Below are positions 1 through 8,021 of a stretch of 18,368 nucleotides of DNA, in pieces. The position numbers were made by a program, and so were the translations under genes. The first letter of the stretch is position 1; each line of letters opens with the position of its first letter. This DNA comes from Mucidula mucida. Lineage: Eukaryota > Basidiomycota > Agaricomycetes > Agaricales > Physalacriaceae. The stretch covers positions 1 to 18,368 of the forward strand of contig JADNYV010000670.1 of assembly GCA_015501055.1 (NCBI GenBank), given 5' to 3'. The notes beneath the pieces are model-generated. The model saw nothing but the letters and a program-made list of their open reading frames with translations. It did no database searches and was not told the DNA's origin.

Positions 1-916
1 GGCAGACGGAACGGCTGAACCAAGAGATAGAACATTTCTTACGGTTATTTGTCAACTACCATCAGAACGACTGGCACGAATGGCTACCCTCTGCTGAATT
101 CGTTTACAACGATCGGTTCACTCGGCACCAAAGTCACTCCGTTCTTCGCAGACATGGGCAGACATCCCTACAAAGGCACCGCTCCGAAAACGGCATCGAG
201 AAATGAGACTGCGCAGGAGTTTGCCGACGGCATGAGGAAAACATGGGACGAAGTGGGGTCATTGAAGATGGCAAAGAGGACATGAAACGGTTTTATGACA
301 GGAAGCGGACAGAGGCAGTAGAGTACAAGGAAGGGACAAAGTATGGCTGGAAGGGACGAATCTCAGCACGGACCGACCAATGAAGAAGCTCGATGACAAA
401 CGCTTCGGGCCGTTCAAAGTGATCAAGAAAGTTGGGACGAGCTCTTACAAGCTCCAGATTCCTCACACGTGGAAAAGCATCTATCCCGTGTTCAATGAGG
501 CCCTGTTGACGCCTTACCACGAGCCCCAATTTCCGACACAACCCCGAGACACGCGTCCACCACCTGTGCTGGAAGGAGCCGAACCAGAATGGGAGGTTGA
601 GAAAGTGGTTAATTCCCGAAAGTACCGCGGGGGTTTTCAATACAAGGTTCACTGGAAGGATTATGGCACACACGAACAGACATGGGAACCGGCATGCAAT
701 CTCAAGAATACCGACGAAGCTATTCGCGATTTCCACCAGCAGTACCCGAATAAGCCGAAGCCACCTGCGCTTGCTCGCATCGAAGTCCCCATGTCGCAAT
801 TCCCATCACATTTATTCCAACCCATGCCACTGCCTGACACCGAACCCCTTGACGTCACACTACCCTCTGCGGCCCTCATGGAGCGACTCTGGTGCAGAAT
901 GGAACTTGCGCCTTAA
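1..916 (+). pseudogene. Ty3/gypsy chromovirus pol, 3' part (integrase C-terminal half and chromodomain), decayed copy
   Basis: This is the end of a gypsy polyprotein. It enters at the integrase core motif around the catalytic Glu ([12 protein letters not shown]) and runs to a stop at 914-916. The last 178 residues (380-916) are open. They hold the integrase C-terminal GPF/KVIKKVG region and a chromodomain near 588-720 (EWEVEKVVNSRKYRG, then YKVHWKDY and the aromatic TWEP), which in this family steers integration to modified histones. Compared with the right-hand copy (16531-17895, minus) it has lost about 2 bp near 115-132, 3 bp near 258, 1 bp near 271 and 1 bp near 335, so the frame breaks several times before 380. 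Its 5' part lies outside the window. The identification as a chromovirus is firm; the copy is not functional as read. Confidence 0.93.
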
Positions 917-927
917 GGAGGGGGTGA
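915..927 (+). promoter_or_regulatory. Polypurine tract of the left gypsy element
   Basis: A purine run (AAGGAGGGGG, 915-924) overlaps the pol stop codon and ends three bases before the TGTTA start of the LTR. This is where plus-strand DNA synthesis is primed in LTR retrotransposons. The same run sits in mirror position at 16523-16532. Confidence 0.8.
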
Positions 928-1456
928 TGTTATGAATCGCCATATTTTCACATTTTCAATCTTATCATATCTTATCGGGGGGCTTGTCTTATCAACCAAT
1001 GGACTGTTTCATCATCTGTTTCGTCACCGATCATACTCCTTTTCATTACCGAAGCCGTACTCATGTCGGACACACGTCCAACACATGGATGACATCATAC
1101 ATGCTGATACCTCATGAACTCCCTATTGTATACACACCGCCGACACTCGTAGCACACATGGTCGTTTCAGTATTATTACTTACATGCAGTTACCACTCGT
1201 ATTTAATGGTTTCATGGACTAGTAGCATACAACACTGGGTCAAGGGCGTGGAGTTATCCCTAGCGGAAACATGTATGGACAAGGAGTCCCAAACACAGGC
1301 TTACTAGTATATAAGCAGTAGTATAGTATCATTGCACTTTAGTTCTGATCTCGTTTATACACCTGGCCTAGCCTGATCTTACGAACACGAACATTTTCTT
1401 CCTTAGTTCTTGCTGTGGTACCTGGTTAAGTCTCGTGGCTTAGTCAGTTGCTAACA
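928..1456 (+). repeat. 3' LTR of the left gypsy element (529 bp)
   Basis: The repeat begins TGTTATGAATCG directly after the polypurine tract and ends GTTGCTAACA, giving the TGTTA...TAACA inverted ends of a gypsy LTR. A near-identical 528-bp copy lies inverted at 15992-16519. The five bases outside the right edge (1457-1461, GTGTG) should be one half of the target duplication; the partner is outside the window. The short open frames inside are also present in the other LTR copy and read as chance. Confidence 0.93.
1308..1315 (+). promoter_or_regulatory. TATA box inside the left LTR
   Basis: TATATAAG lies about 150 bp before the LTR end, as expected for the U3 promoter of an LTR retrotransposon. 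The inverted LTR has the same box at 16134-16141. Confidence 0.6.
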
Positions 1457-1737
1457 GTGTGCGCCACACTTCCTCAACATGGGCAATCATACATGGTCAC
1501 ATGGTTCGCTCTAATATTGAGGTTGGCCCGCCCATTGTCTGCCCATGTCTAGTTTTTTCCAACTTACTTGATTTGGACAGTGCCATTGTTTGCGCCAAGG
1601 GCGGTACACATGATGTGCCTTGCCCGAACAAAAAGGCGCTTTGTCCCGCCTCGTGTCGTTCACCTCCGACTACCACTGCCGCCCCTCTCCAAATTCCTTG
1701 ACATCTTCCGCTGTGCGAACACTTCCCATTTCTCCAT
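1457..1737. other. LTR flank, no supported gene
   Basis: Between the LTR and the decayed gene at 1738 there are short open frames on both strands (for example 1459-1701 plus, 1497-1796 minus). None shows a recognisable motif, a splice signal that joins to a neighbour, or a clear composition bias. It may be the degraded upstream part of the following pseudogene. Confidence 0.5.
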
Positions 1738-2008
1738 ATGATGTCTGCCAAAGTCAAGTTCCTTTGGCGAGGGCAGGAGTACATCAAGGCACCCAACTAT
1801 ACCAACCTATTCAGCATGTAGCACAACAACTACAAAGAGTTTGAGGGGAAGCAATGGATCAAGCTTGAATACGGCTAGCAGAAGCACTGGGAGAAGCTGG
1901 GATGCAATCTCTGCACCGTGTTTGATGCAGCGCATAGGCATGCAGAGGCTGGATGCTTGCTCATGGCAGTGTTATTTGATCTGCCAGAGCCTGATCTACC
2001 GTTAATGA

Positions 2009-2325
2009 TTCTACCATAAACGGGACCCCACTGTCACTACCGTTGTGCAAGGTGTACTTGAGTGGAAACAAAGTCGCAACACACCAAACATTGGACTGGA
2101 CGTTCAAGCGTGGCTCAACCATTTCTATATATTGTGTATCAGCATTTGATTGCTTATTGGTCGACACATTGCTCTCAACAGCCAGGGCTCTCACCAGGAC
2201 TATGTTGGTATTATATGCACAAATGCCAATGTGCACAATATTGTGCAGGAGTTGATTGAGAATGCAGAGAACGCCAGGACTAAGTTCAGATGGTGTGTGT
2301 GCTGCCCTGAGAAGGACAGATGGAT
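2009..2325 (+). pseudogene. Fragment of pyruvate / branched-chain 2-oxoacid dehydrogenase kinase (BCDHK adaptor domain)
   Basis: Translated from 2009, the frame shows the helical adaptor-domain signature of mitochondrial PDH/BCKDH kinases. It has YHKRDPTVTTVVQGVLEWK (family: RH.. VV.T.AQGV.E.K), then LDVQAWLNHFYILCISI (family: FLDRFYM.RI.IR), then LLIGRHIALN (family: MLI.QHI.L), then DYVGIICTNANVHNIVQELI (family: VG.I.T..NV..IV.. A). The Arg usually found before the ML/LI motif is replaced by a TGA stop at 2147-2149. In life these kinases phosphorylate E1alpha of the dehydrogenase complexes in the mitochondrial matrix. The ATP-binding GHKL half is absent: after about 2270 the sequence becomes unrelated. 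The fragment is too short to act as a kinase. The match is from memory of the family, but several blocks occur in the right order and spacing. Confidence 0.75.
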
Positions 2326-2362
2326 GTATGTTTGCTGATTTTATCTGTTTCTCTCACTGAAG
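2326..2362 (+). other. Relict 37-bp intron in the chimeric pseudogene
   Basis: The donor GTATGT at 2326 and the acceptor CTGAAG ending at 2362 bracket a T-rich 37-bp stretch. Splicing joins a phase-2 codon to the next exon and opens the reading frame on both sides. Retention of an intron argues against a processed, reverse-transcribed copy. Confidence 0.55.
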
Positions 2363-2785
2363 TCTATCGACTACAAAGAAGCCCAAGGTCAATTTGAAAT
2401 CTTATGAACCTAAACCGTTAAGTGCTTCCAGGAGAAAGCTATGTTGGAAGCAGGTTGAACAAAGTGCACCCGTTGTGTATTTCCCTCCCGTTTAGCAGGG
2501 CGGGATGACTGAAATGCCAGTTTAATACAAGGGACTCCTACCGTTTACATTTTCCCAGCCCCCAATGCCTCTTCCGTTAAATGTTTCCGTTCCTCAGTAC
2601 CCTACAATGGGTTATTCCGGCTCATTCACACCCAGTTTTGATCTGTACTTTACTCCTCAAGCCTTAATGGACAACTGATACAATAAAACTATGATGTGCC
2701 TTAGTTAGAGATCACCACAAGTCCTAACTCGAGTTGATTTGTGACTTATGTGGCAAGTACTCATGGGGGTCTGAGGCTGTTTAAG

Positions 2786-2859
2786 ACTCTTGTCTGACTC
2801 AAGTCCACCTGACTCACAAGTCAAGTCAAGTTGAGTATCTGACCCTGCAAGTGCGAGTT
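2786..2859 (+). repeat. Internal direct repeat of the hAT MITE, copy 1
   Basis: This 74-bp unit, starting ACTCTTGTCTGACTCAAGTC, recurs at 3002-3075 with only scattered substitutions. Each unit contains several CAAGTC / GAGTTGA motifs that could act as subterminal transposase-binding sites. Confidence 0.85.
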
Positions 2860-3001
2860 AACTCATGAGTACTCTTTGAACTCTTGATGGAAATTGCCAT
2901 TATATTGGCTTATTTAGGCTATTTAGTAGGTGTTTTAGTTAATTCAGGTATTCAAGCACAAATCAAGATGAATCAGGATACAAGGTTTATGGCTGTTCAT
3001 A

Positions 3002-3075
3002 ACTCTTGTCTGACTCGAGTCCACCTGACTCACAAGTTGAGTTGAGTTGAGTATTTGACCCTGCAAGTGCAAGTT
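3002..3075 (+). repeat. Internal direct repeat of the hAT MITE, copy 2
   Basis: This is the second copy of the 74-bp unit at 2786-2859, in the same orientation. It starts ACTCTTGTCTGACTCGAGTC and ends just inside the right terminal inverted repeat. Confidence 0.85.
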
Positions 3076-3222
3076 GACTTGCAAGTACTCTCTGCACTTC
3101 CCTGACTTGTGGTGATCTCTAGCCTTAGTATTCCTGAAGGCCCTCAAGTTCTTGCTTTATATCCTAATAAGAGTTCTCAGAAATCAACTGTGCCTGTGAA
3201 TCTCCTGTTGAATGTGAAGTAA

Positions 3223-3587
3223 TGTATCCCTCTATATTTTACTATGATATGTACTTATCAGTTCTTTCCGTTTCTGTACTTATTATATCTCCTACATATA
3301 ACAAACAGCCGTTCCTCATGGGGACCTTGTGCCGACTCTACCTACCTACCTACCTGTAATTCATGTTTACCCCATTTATGTCTTTTATACACCCAATTAT
3401 CTCTTCATTCAATGTACAGATTCTGAATAATGTTACGATTACATCTAAAAAGATTGGGATTAAAATGTATACAAGGTAATGTTACATAATATAAGGACAA
3501 GTTAATTACCAGACTTTAACTTAAGCTACCACCACCACAAACATGAGCCATAAAGAGACCTTGCCAAAGCCCATAACAATAAGATAG
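3223..3587. other. AT-rich stretch with no supported gene
   Basis: This is AT-rich intergenic sequence. It includes a small CCTA microsatellite (about four units around 3338-3355) and a pyrimidine-rich tract. No convincing coding, RNA or transposon-end signal was seen. The last part (3530-3587) resembles the sequence upstream of 8718 (a CCACCAC-rich patch) and may be the remnant promoter of the following gene copy. Confidence 0.5.
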
Positions 3588-3686
3588 ATGCACAGAGAGT
3601 ACCTGTAAGTTGATTTATTATAGCACCTTTATATGACAAACAAGTTGGTTTTATAGTAGAAGAAAGTTAGAAACGAGTGAACTTGT
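3588..3686 (+). pseudogene. First two exons of a broken copy of the small gene family intact at 8718-9344
   Basis: Exon 1 (3588-3604, MHREYL) ends at a GTAAGT donor. Exon 2 (3657-3686 or 3684) begins after TTTTATAG, reads RRKLETSELV, and is followed by GTGTAAGTC. The same layout occurs at 8718-8836: the exon ending in YL plus GTAAGT, an intron of about 55 bp, a 30-base exon reading RRKFQAGELV, and the same GTGTAAGTC. Distance from the shared ACCTGTAAG to the shared GTGTAAGTC is 93 bp here and 98 bp there. The long third exon of the intact copy is not visible downstream, while a homologous last exon is found at 5035-5221. The function of the family is unknown. Confidence 0.6.
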
Positions 3687-4122
3687 GTAAGTCTTTCTTT
3701 ATGACAATCTCATCATGCCAGTCATGGTTGTTACTAGCAGTAATAATGTTTTCCACAAGCAACTGAACCAGTTCTGGCCACAAGGTGAAAGGTGTGTCCC
3801 CCGGAGCCTTGAGCGAGGAGGCCGTTGTGCTAACAGACATGGTGTTGGTCTTGCTGACAGGGGTGCCATTGCAAATGGTCCAGAAGTACTCAAAAGTCTA
3901 GATCTTGTCTGCTGTGAACATCTGCTCAAAGAAGATTGTGTGTTGCTTCAGCAGAGGGACTTTCTCTGCATTTTAGTACTCCTGATTGGGCATTCCAACT
4001 ATTGCCGTCAACAGAAGGCAAAGCACTTCGGCAGGCATCCACACATTGTGGTGCTCGGTGATGGGGGTGGTGGGGGCTACGTGCAATACACCAGGCACTG
4101 TTATCAACAGAAGAACAGAGGT
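3667..4122 (-). pseudogene. Decayed minus-strand coding region, unknown
   Basis: Read on the minus strand, 152 codons are open except for a TAA at 3973-3975 and a TAG at 3898-3900, and end in a TAA at 3667-3669. The translation has protein-like texture, for example VWMPAEVLCLLLTAIVGMP, then FTLWPELVQLLVENIITA, and a charged end DEIVIKKDLHKFTRF. Upstream (about 4125-4250) a different minus-strand frame reads ASTGDFDEGCDAEIDL, so a frameshift or intron may lie near 4120. I do not recognise the family. It overlaps the plus-strand exon 2 remnant (3657-3686) by about 20 bases, so both cannot have been coding at once there. A plus-strand 155-codon open frame over the same interval (3715-4182) looks like its shadow. 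Confidence 0.4.
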
Positions 4123-4125
4123 CTA

Positions 4126-4596
4126 TCTCAGCATCACACCCCTCGTCAAAATCACCAGTGCTTGCAAGGTGCCGATCATTAGTGTATGCATCCGCTAGAT
4201 GATACAGAGGGCAAGGCCTGAGCTCTGCAGGAACTCAACAAGGAGCCTCCAGCAAAATGAACCAACTTGAGCGGCACGGAGTTGCCGCCTTGCATTGTAG
4301 CCCAAATTTTTGAGATGGGACGAGAGGTTGTTTTTGTCACTAAGAGGGATTTGTGTTTTCCATTAGGTGAGTGTGTTGCTGGAGGGGGGAGAAAGAGGAT
4401 TGGACATGAAGCGGATGTTGTAGAAACGAGTAAAAGGATGAAGATATCCTCAGATGGCCATCAGTACACTGGGCATGGTCAAGGGATTAAAACTTACAGT
4501 TTGTCACTGTGCACCGCAGGGTCACCATTGGGGTGGAGCCGGGTGACACACAGAATCCCTTTATGAGCCGGCTGACTGATTGAGCGCATTTAATGC
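4126..4596. other. Degraded sequence upstream of the mariner-like MITE
   Basis: A 99-codon plus-strand open frame (4267-4566) contains a moderately protein-like patch (IFEMGREVVFVTKRDLCFPL), but it has no recognised motif and no splice partner. Minus-strand frames are broken. I treat the stretch as non-coding or too decayed to call. Confidence 0.35.
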
Positions 4597-4598
4597 TA

Positions 4599-4993
4599 CT
4601 ATCCGTACCGGTGAAGCGGATAATTACCTAGAAGCGGTTAAAATTGCGGTGAATGCTCTCCCCTGCTATTTCTGCCTCACAACTTGTTGAGTACATAAAT
4701 TGTACATACAAAATACACCTTCTGACAGCTCCTTGGGACAAACAATGTTGGTATGCAGAGAAAGAGACAGCTCGAAAGGTGTGGGAAACAAGATGATGAT
4801 GTTATTCTCATCACTCACTTGAATGCTGTCTACACACAGCATTTATCGAGGCCTCCCCTTTAAAAATTGGTACAAATGTAGTTCAAGTATGCATAATTAA
4901 GATACTTGAAAGTTTGCAGCCAAAAGGTTCACTTGTTTAAGAGCTATCCTCAAATTAACTGCTTCTAGTTATCCGCTCCACCGGTACGGATAG
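4599..4993. mobile_element. Tc1/mariner-like MITE (395 bp) flanked by TA
   Basis: The left end CTATCCGTACCGGTGAAGCG is the near-perfect inverse of the right end (last bases CCGGTACGGATAG). With a 4-bp indel, similarity extends about 33-37 bp into the element, to CTAGAAGC. Both ends are flanked by TA (4597-4598 and 4994-4995), the target duplicated by Tc1/mariner elements. There is no coding capacity inside. It lies between the remnant first exons (3588-3686) and last exon (5035-5221) of the small gene family copy, about 40 bp before the last exon's acceptor. Confidence 0.88.
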
Positions 4994-5034
4994 TATTGGA
5001 TGGATCAAAGTCCAGGCCTGAAGACAAAATTTAG

Positions 5035-5221
5035 AGTCGAGATTCATCCCCGGGTGAAGCTCATTAAGGACTACCTCGTCATCCCCTTCAGCGTCAATCT
5101 GAGCGAAGATTACATTAGTTCCATCATGCGGCCTGAGGTGGTGGCTGCGGCGAAGGAAGCGTATAATATACCTGACGACATGCCTGAAGATTGCAAGCTT
5201 GATTGGAGAAGGATGATGTAG
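5035..5221 (+). pseudogene. Last exon of the broken small-gene-family copy
   Basis: After a TTTAG acceptor (ends 5034) the frame reads VEIHPRVKLIKDYLVIPF, then LSEDYISSIMRPEVVAAAKE, AYNIP and DWRRMM, then TAG at 5219-5221. The last exon of the intact copy (9155-9344) reads in parallel: ELFPRVKFIGPYFLIVLGVN, NDEYMASIMRPELIAAARD, AYNIS and HWRRLED. Lengths are equal to within about one codon, and the shared core is a (S)IMRPE(V/L)(V/I)AAA(K/R)(E/D)AYNI motif. The reading frame is still open, so decay may be recent, or constraint may have acted until the MITE and upstream changes. The frame also opens upstream to an ATG at 5000, which starts within five bases of the MITE. Function unknown. Confidence 0.65.
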
Positions 5222-5753
5222 TACTTACTAGTGTCCGTTGAAAACATTGTCGGCACCCGCGTGTACGTAGAACTCGTAACATGTTTCATCCTTTTACAAG
5301 GTGTGAATATGAGTATGATACAGGAAGCGAGGCAAAATTTGTCGAGGACACAGCGATTTAAACACTGGGACTGCTTTCGTCCGCCGCTGTCCACCTTCGC
5401 CTCCCCCAGGACTCTTATGCTTCTGGTGGCGCACCCTCTAATTGCTTCGATTCTGTTTTCTGACCCGAGCAGTGATTCGAAACGATGAAACATCAATTTG
5501 GCATACAGTGAACCGTGGCGGGTGTGAGTGATAACACCGGACTGAAGTCCAAAGCCTCCATGTCTGAAGAAGCGTGCTGCGATTGCATGACGCACAGAAA
5601 GCGAGACACGAACACTTTCACTGCCTCCTCCGGTCAATTTGCGAGCCGAATCAACAAAGCGCTTCTGTCTACCCCGTTCCGCACGGAAGCAAATCGGTAG
5701 GTCTGACCTGCCAGAGGTACTTAAACAAAGATTTTCGAATTCTATTGCCATCA
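5222..5753. other. Region with only weak open frames
   Basis: Plus-strand frames 5231-5488 and 5515-5700 and the 218-codon minus-strand frame 5110-5766 were examined. The minus-strand frame runs antisense through the conserved last exon at 5035-5221 and has an irregular Cys/Arg-rich composition, so I take it as a shadow. No motif or splice pattern supports a gene here. Confidence 0.45.
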
Positions 5754-6320
5754 ATGATGCACTCACCAGTCTTCTTCGCCCACATCAAAGCCTCCGCTAT
5801 GCGCAAGCAATCGGTAGTCAAAGTTGATTCATGTGAATTCGAGTCCTCCTCCCGACCTCGATCGAACTCGTTACCCACCCTTACCCAACGCTTCATGAGC
5901 ACGCTATTATTGCCCACCCATCGTCACTCAGGCAGTTCCTCGTCGTCTTCCAGCCTCCTGTCCAGTCCACGAACGCGATCGCAATCCCAGACCAAATCAC
6001 ACATCCGGTCGTTCTCCAATTCGCTGCGTTCGTTGTTCGCTGGGCGGAAGTCAAAGACAAACACCGTGGTGTCATCATTAGACGGTTCAGAGACGGAAGA
6101 AGAGTCACTAGGAGATATCCTCGATCTCTTTCCATCTTGTCCCTCGACTCTTCCACAATGGAAAGGGCACGACATCTGCAGTCACGCCGTGTTGAAGTCA
6201 AACGATCCGATACCGTTACCTGCGAGGGCATTCGACGACGATGAGGATATATCTGAGCCAGAGGAAGATGATATGTTGCTGATCCAGGAGATGGTCTTGG
6301 GAAGAATGAATTTGTTGTAG
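5754..6320 (+). CDS. Hypothetical Ser-rich protein with acidic C terminus (188 aa)
   Basis: I chose the ATG pair at 5754/5757 because the second has A at -3 and the protein texture starts there. The same frame is open back to an ATG at 5574 with less regular composition. Residues 28-90 are Ser/Arg-rich and low-complexity, with a run of seven Ser (about residue 61-67) and phospho-site-like RS/SP dipeptides. This is followed by FSNSLRSLFAGRKSK, a hydrophobic-acidic stretch (SLGDILDLFP), and an acidic tail (FDDDEDISEPEEDD) ending LIQEMVLGRMNLL. No signal peptide, membrane segment or known domain is seen. An AATAAA signal lies 17 bp after the stop (6338). The composition suggests a disordered regulatory protein, but I recognise no family. 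A chance frame cannot be excluded. Confidence 0.5.
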   Translation: MMHSPVFFAHIKASAMRKQSVVKVDSCEFESSSRPRSNSLPTLTQRFMSTLLLPTHRHSGSSSSSSSLLSSPRTRSQSQTKSHIRSFSNSLRSLFAGRKSKTNTVVSSLDGSETEEESLGDILDLFPSCPSTLPQWKGHDICSHAVLKSNDPIPLPARAFDDDEDISEPEEDDMLLIQEMVLGRMNLL

Positions 6321-6436
6321 TAAATGAGCAAACATGAAATAAACAAAGCAGGATTGAGATAAGCCGACGTTCCAGATAATTATGAAGACGCGAAGGAATG
6401 TTTGACGATCTGCCTATCCAAGTTACGGTGCCGCAT

Positions 6437-6950
6437 TCATTGAAGCGATACTCCGTTGAATAGACCATGGCCGTTTTGCTGGGGCAAGTAAGTCTGCGAC
6501 CAATTAAGTGACAACACGATATCCCTGAGCATGAGTTCATCGTAGAAGAGTCCAAAGTAGATAACATCTGGTGAAAGTTGGAATCAGTCACCTCGTACGA
6601 TATCCAGTCAAGAAAAAGGTAACCGTACTTTAGACAGCTCATGCGCGTAGCGTTCCCTGGCCTTGCACGTGGATTCCTTGACTTCGCAGTTACCCAGTAA
6701 GTGCCAGTCAAGGACGTGTGCAGAGATGTTGGCTGGTCGCTAACGTAAGGGTGAAGAGTGGACTGTGAGATGAGGCCATGAGCTACAACGACTCATGAAT
6801 ACCGGGCGGGGCACATCTACTTTCATCCTCGCGGCGCATCCCGAATCGAGGCCCGAGAGGGAGCAAATCCTGTACCAAATCATCGTAACGAGATTAAGCG
6901 GACTCGTACGTCCACTGAATTTCAGGGTCTCTATGAGCGCGCGCATTTTT
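6437..6950 (-). other. Possible minus-strand exons, unrecognised
   Basis: Three minus-strand stretches look like pieces of one protein. Near 6840-6890 the frame reads RYDDLVQDLLPLGPRFGMR. Near 6625-6740 it reads SAHVLDWHLLGNCEVKEST followed by ARERYAHELSK. At 6437-6563 it reads VIYFGLFYDELMLRDIVLSL, then WSQTYLPQQNGHGLFNGV and a TGA at 6437-6439. Between the last two, a GTACGG donor and a TTTCACCAG acceptor bracket about 60 bp, but the codon phase does not fit exactly, so either a frameshift or a different splice site is needed. No known family came to mind. Longer antisense frames over the same interval (5893-6711) contradict this reading and have poorer composition. Confidence 0.3.
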
Positions 6951-8021
6951 GTCCTGTTAATCGACCGTAATCAATACCAGGACGGATGCATTCACACAAG
7001 CTAATCGCACCAGTGCCAACCAGTCCAGCTGTATCAGTCATAGGGACGAGGTTACCTGCGCATGCGCCAAATGAGAAGGAGCGTATAGACATGCTCCTCG
7101 CTCTTGCCCACTGAAAGTCGTGGAAGGTCGGAGTCTCTAGGGATTGGTAGGGATTGGGTTAGCGCACGCGACGCTTCAGCTGCATACAATCCGACGTACA
7201 TTTTAAATGAGCGACTCTAAACACCGACATCTTCCAAATTGTCCCAAGCATCCAGGGCGAAATATATACTAGTAGTACTGTGTGAAAAATCAGCATCATT
7301 GAGCGGCGCCAGTCGAACAATGGCTAACCTGCGAACAAAGCCGCTAAGGACAGCCTGTCCAAGCCGACCGTGACGAGTTCGCGATGAGAATGAGCAGGTC
7401 GTAAAGAAGAATCGGGCATGACCTCTCGAAGAGTTGAGCTAGTCCGGGCTCGGGGGAGTAGATCCTGGAGACTAGCCATATGTTGCGAGGCTATGATCCC
7501 AGTCTCAATCGCGTCGAGTTCCACTTCACATCACGCGACAGTTCCGTATTGACACGCAGTAAGGGAAGAGACACGTATACAGGGTTGTGACGAGCTCCCG
7601 TTCGGGCGCGCGATTGGAGACTCGAATAAGGCATGCAGCACTGTCTGAGGAGCTCCGTCTGATGCGCGCGACGATGGGAATATAGGTTCCCTACTCAGGC
7701 GCTGCACGTCTACCCTTTTAGCAAGTCATCAATCAGAAATAACAATTCAGGTACGAGGGAGAGGTTGCTGTTTGTCGGTCGAATCCCTCGAACACCGTAT
7801 ATCTCCGCTATGATTCTGAACGTAGCTCGGCAGTGAATTTACCGCAGGCCGCCTTCAAATGTGTGTGAACTGTTCGCTGTCCCTGGCGCGAGACAATCTG
7901 GGCACACAGAATACAGCGACGGCGGTCATCCGTAATGAAAACGAAGAGCTGAAGGGCTTTTAGATGCATGGAGCGTCGTAGCGGAGGGATGACCTAGACG
8001 ACAATTAGCAAATAGAAGACA
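6951..8021. other. Gene-poor stretch
   Basis: About 1 kb of mixed-composition sequence. The best open frame is minus-strand 7324-7524, with a moderately protein-like reading (IASQHMASLQDLLPRAR) that ends at a possible GTTAGC donor. It cannot be joined to anything. No repeats, transposon ends or RNA genes were seen. Confidence 0.4.

Larger units (their letters stand above)
2706..3121. mobile_element. hAT-like MITE (416 bp) with 8-bp target site duplication
   Basis: The element is bounded by inverted repeats TAGAGATCACCACAAGTC (2706-2723) and its exact reverse complement (3104-3121). It is flanked by a perfect 8-bp direct repeat GCCTTAGT at 2698-2705 and 3122-3129. An 8-bp duplication with TAGRG-type ends is the mark of hAT superfamily transposition. 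The interior has no coding capacity and is full of CAAGTC/GACTTG-type motifs, so it must be moved by a transposase from elsewhere. Removing it with one duplication copy restores the reading frame of the surrounding pseudogene, which confirms the boundaries. Confidence 0.92.
1738..3222 (+). pseudogene. Decayed chimeric gene with a mitochondrial protein kinase fragment, split by a hAT MITE
   Basis: Three pieces read as one old gene. 1738-2008 starts MMSAKVKFLWRGQEYIKAP and carries in-frame TAG stops near 1819 and 1876; I do not recognise it. After a frameshift near 2004, 2009-2325 matches the adaptor domain of PDH/BCKDH kinases (described separately), with a TGA at 2147-2149. A 37-bp intron (2326-2362, GTATGT...GAAG) joins in phase to a Pro/Ser-rich tail with stops at 2493-2495, 2523-2525 and 2676-2678. 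That tail continues in frame across the 416-bp MITE at 2706-3121 (one target duplication copy removed) and ends at a stop at 3220-3222. At least six stops make it a dead gene. Frame continuity over so long a stretch, with an intron whose phase fits, is the evidence that it was once coding. A tail unlike any kinase C terminus suggests fragment capture or fusion. Confidence 0.7.

Noticed and set aside
932..1307. Open frames inside the left LTR (61 and 107 codons)
   Set aside because: They lie entirely within LTR sequence, recur in the other LTR only because the DNA is repeated, and have no known LTR-encoded counterpart.
3338..3356. CCTA tandem repeat as a possible CRISPR or telomere-like array
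   Set aside because: There are only about four perfect 4-bp units and no spacers, so it is a trivial microsatellite.
3715..4182. 155-codon plus-strand open frame
   Set aside because: The composition is rich in Cys, Gln and His with no motif. The minus strand gives more protein-like text in the same interval.
5110..5766. 218-codon minus-strand open frame
   Set aside because: It runs antisense through the conserved last exon at 5035-5221 and has irregular composition with no motif, so it is most likely a shadow frame.
5893..6711. 272-codon minus-strand open frame
   Set aside because: Its C-terminal half is antisense to the Ser-rich plus-strand frame, and its N-terminal half competes with a more protein-like frame on the same strand. 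No motif was recognised.
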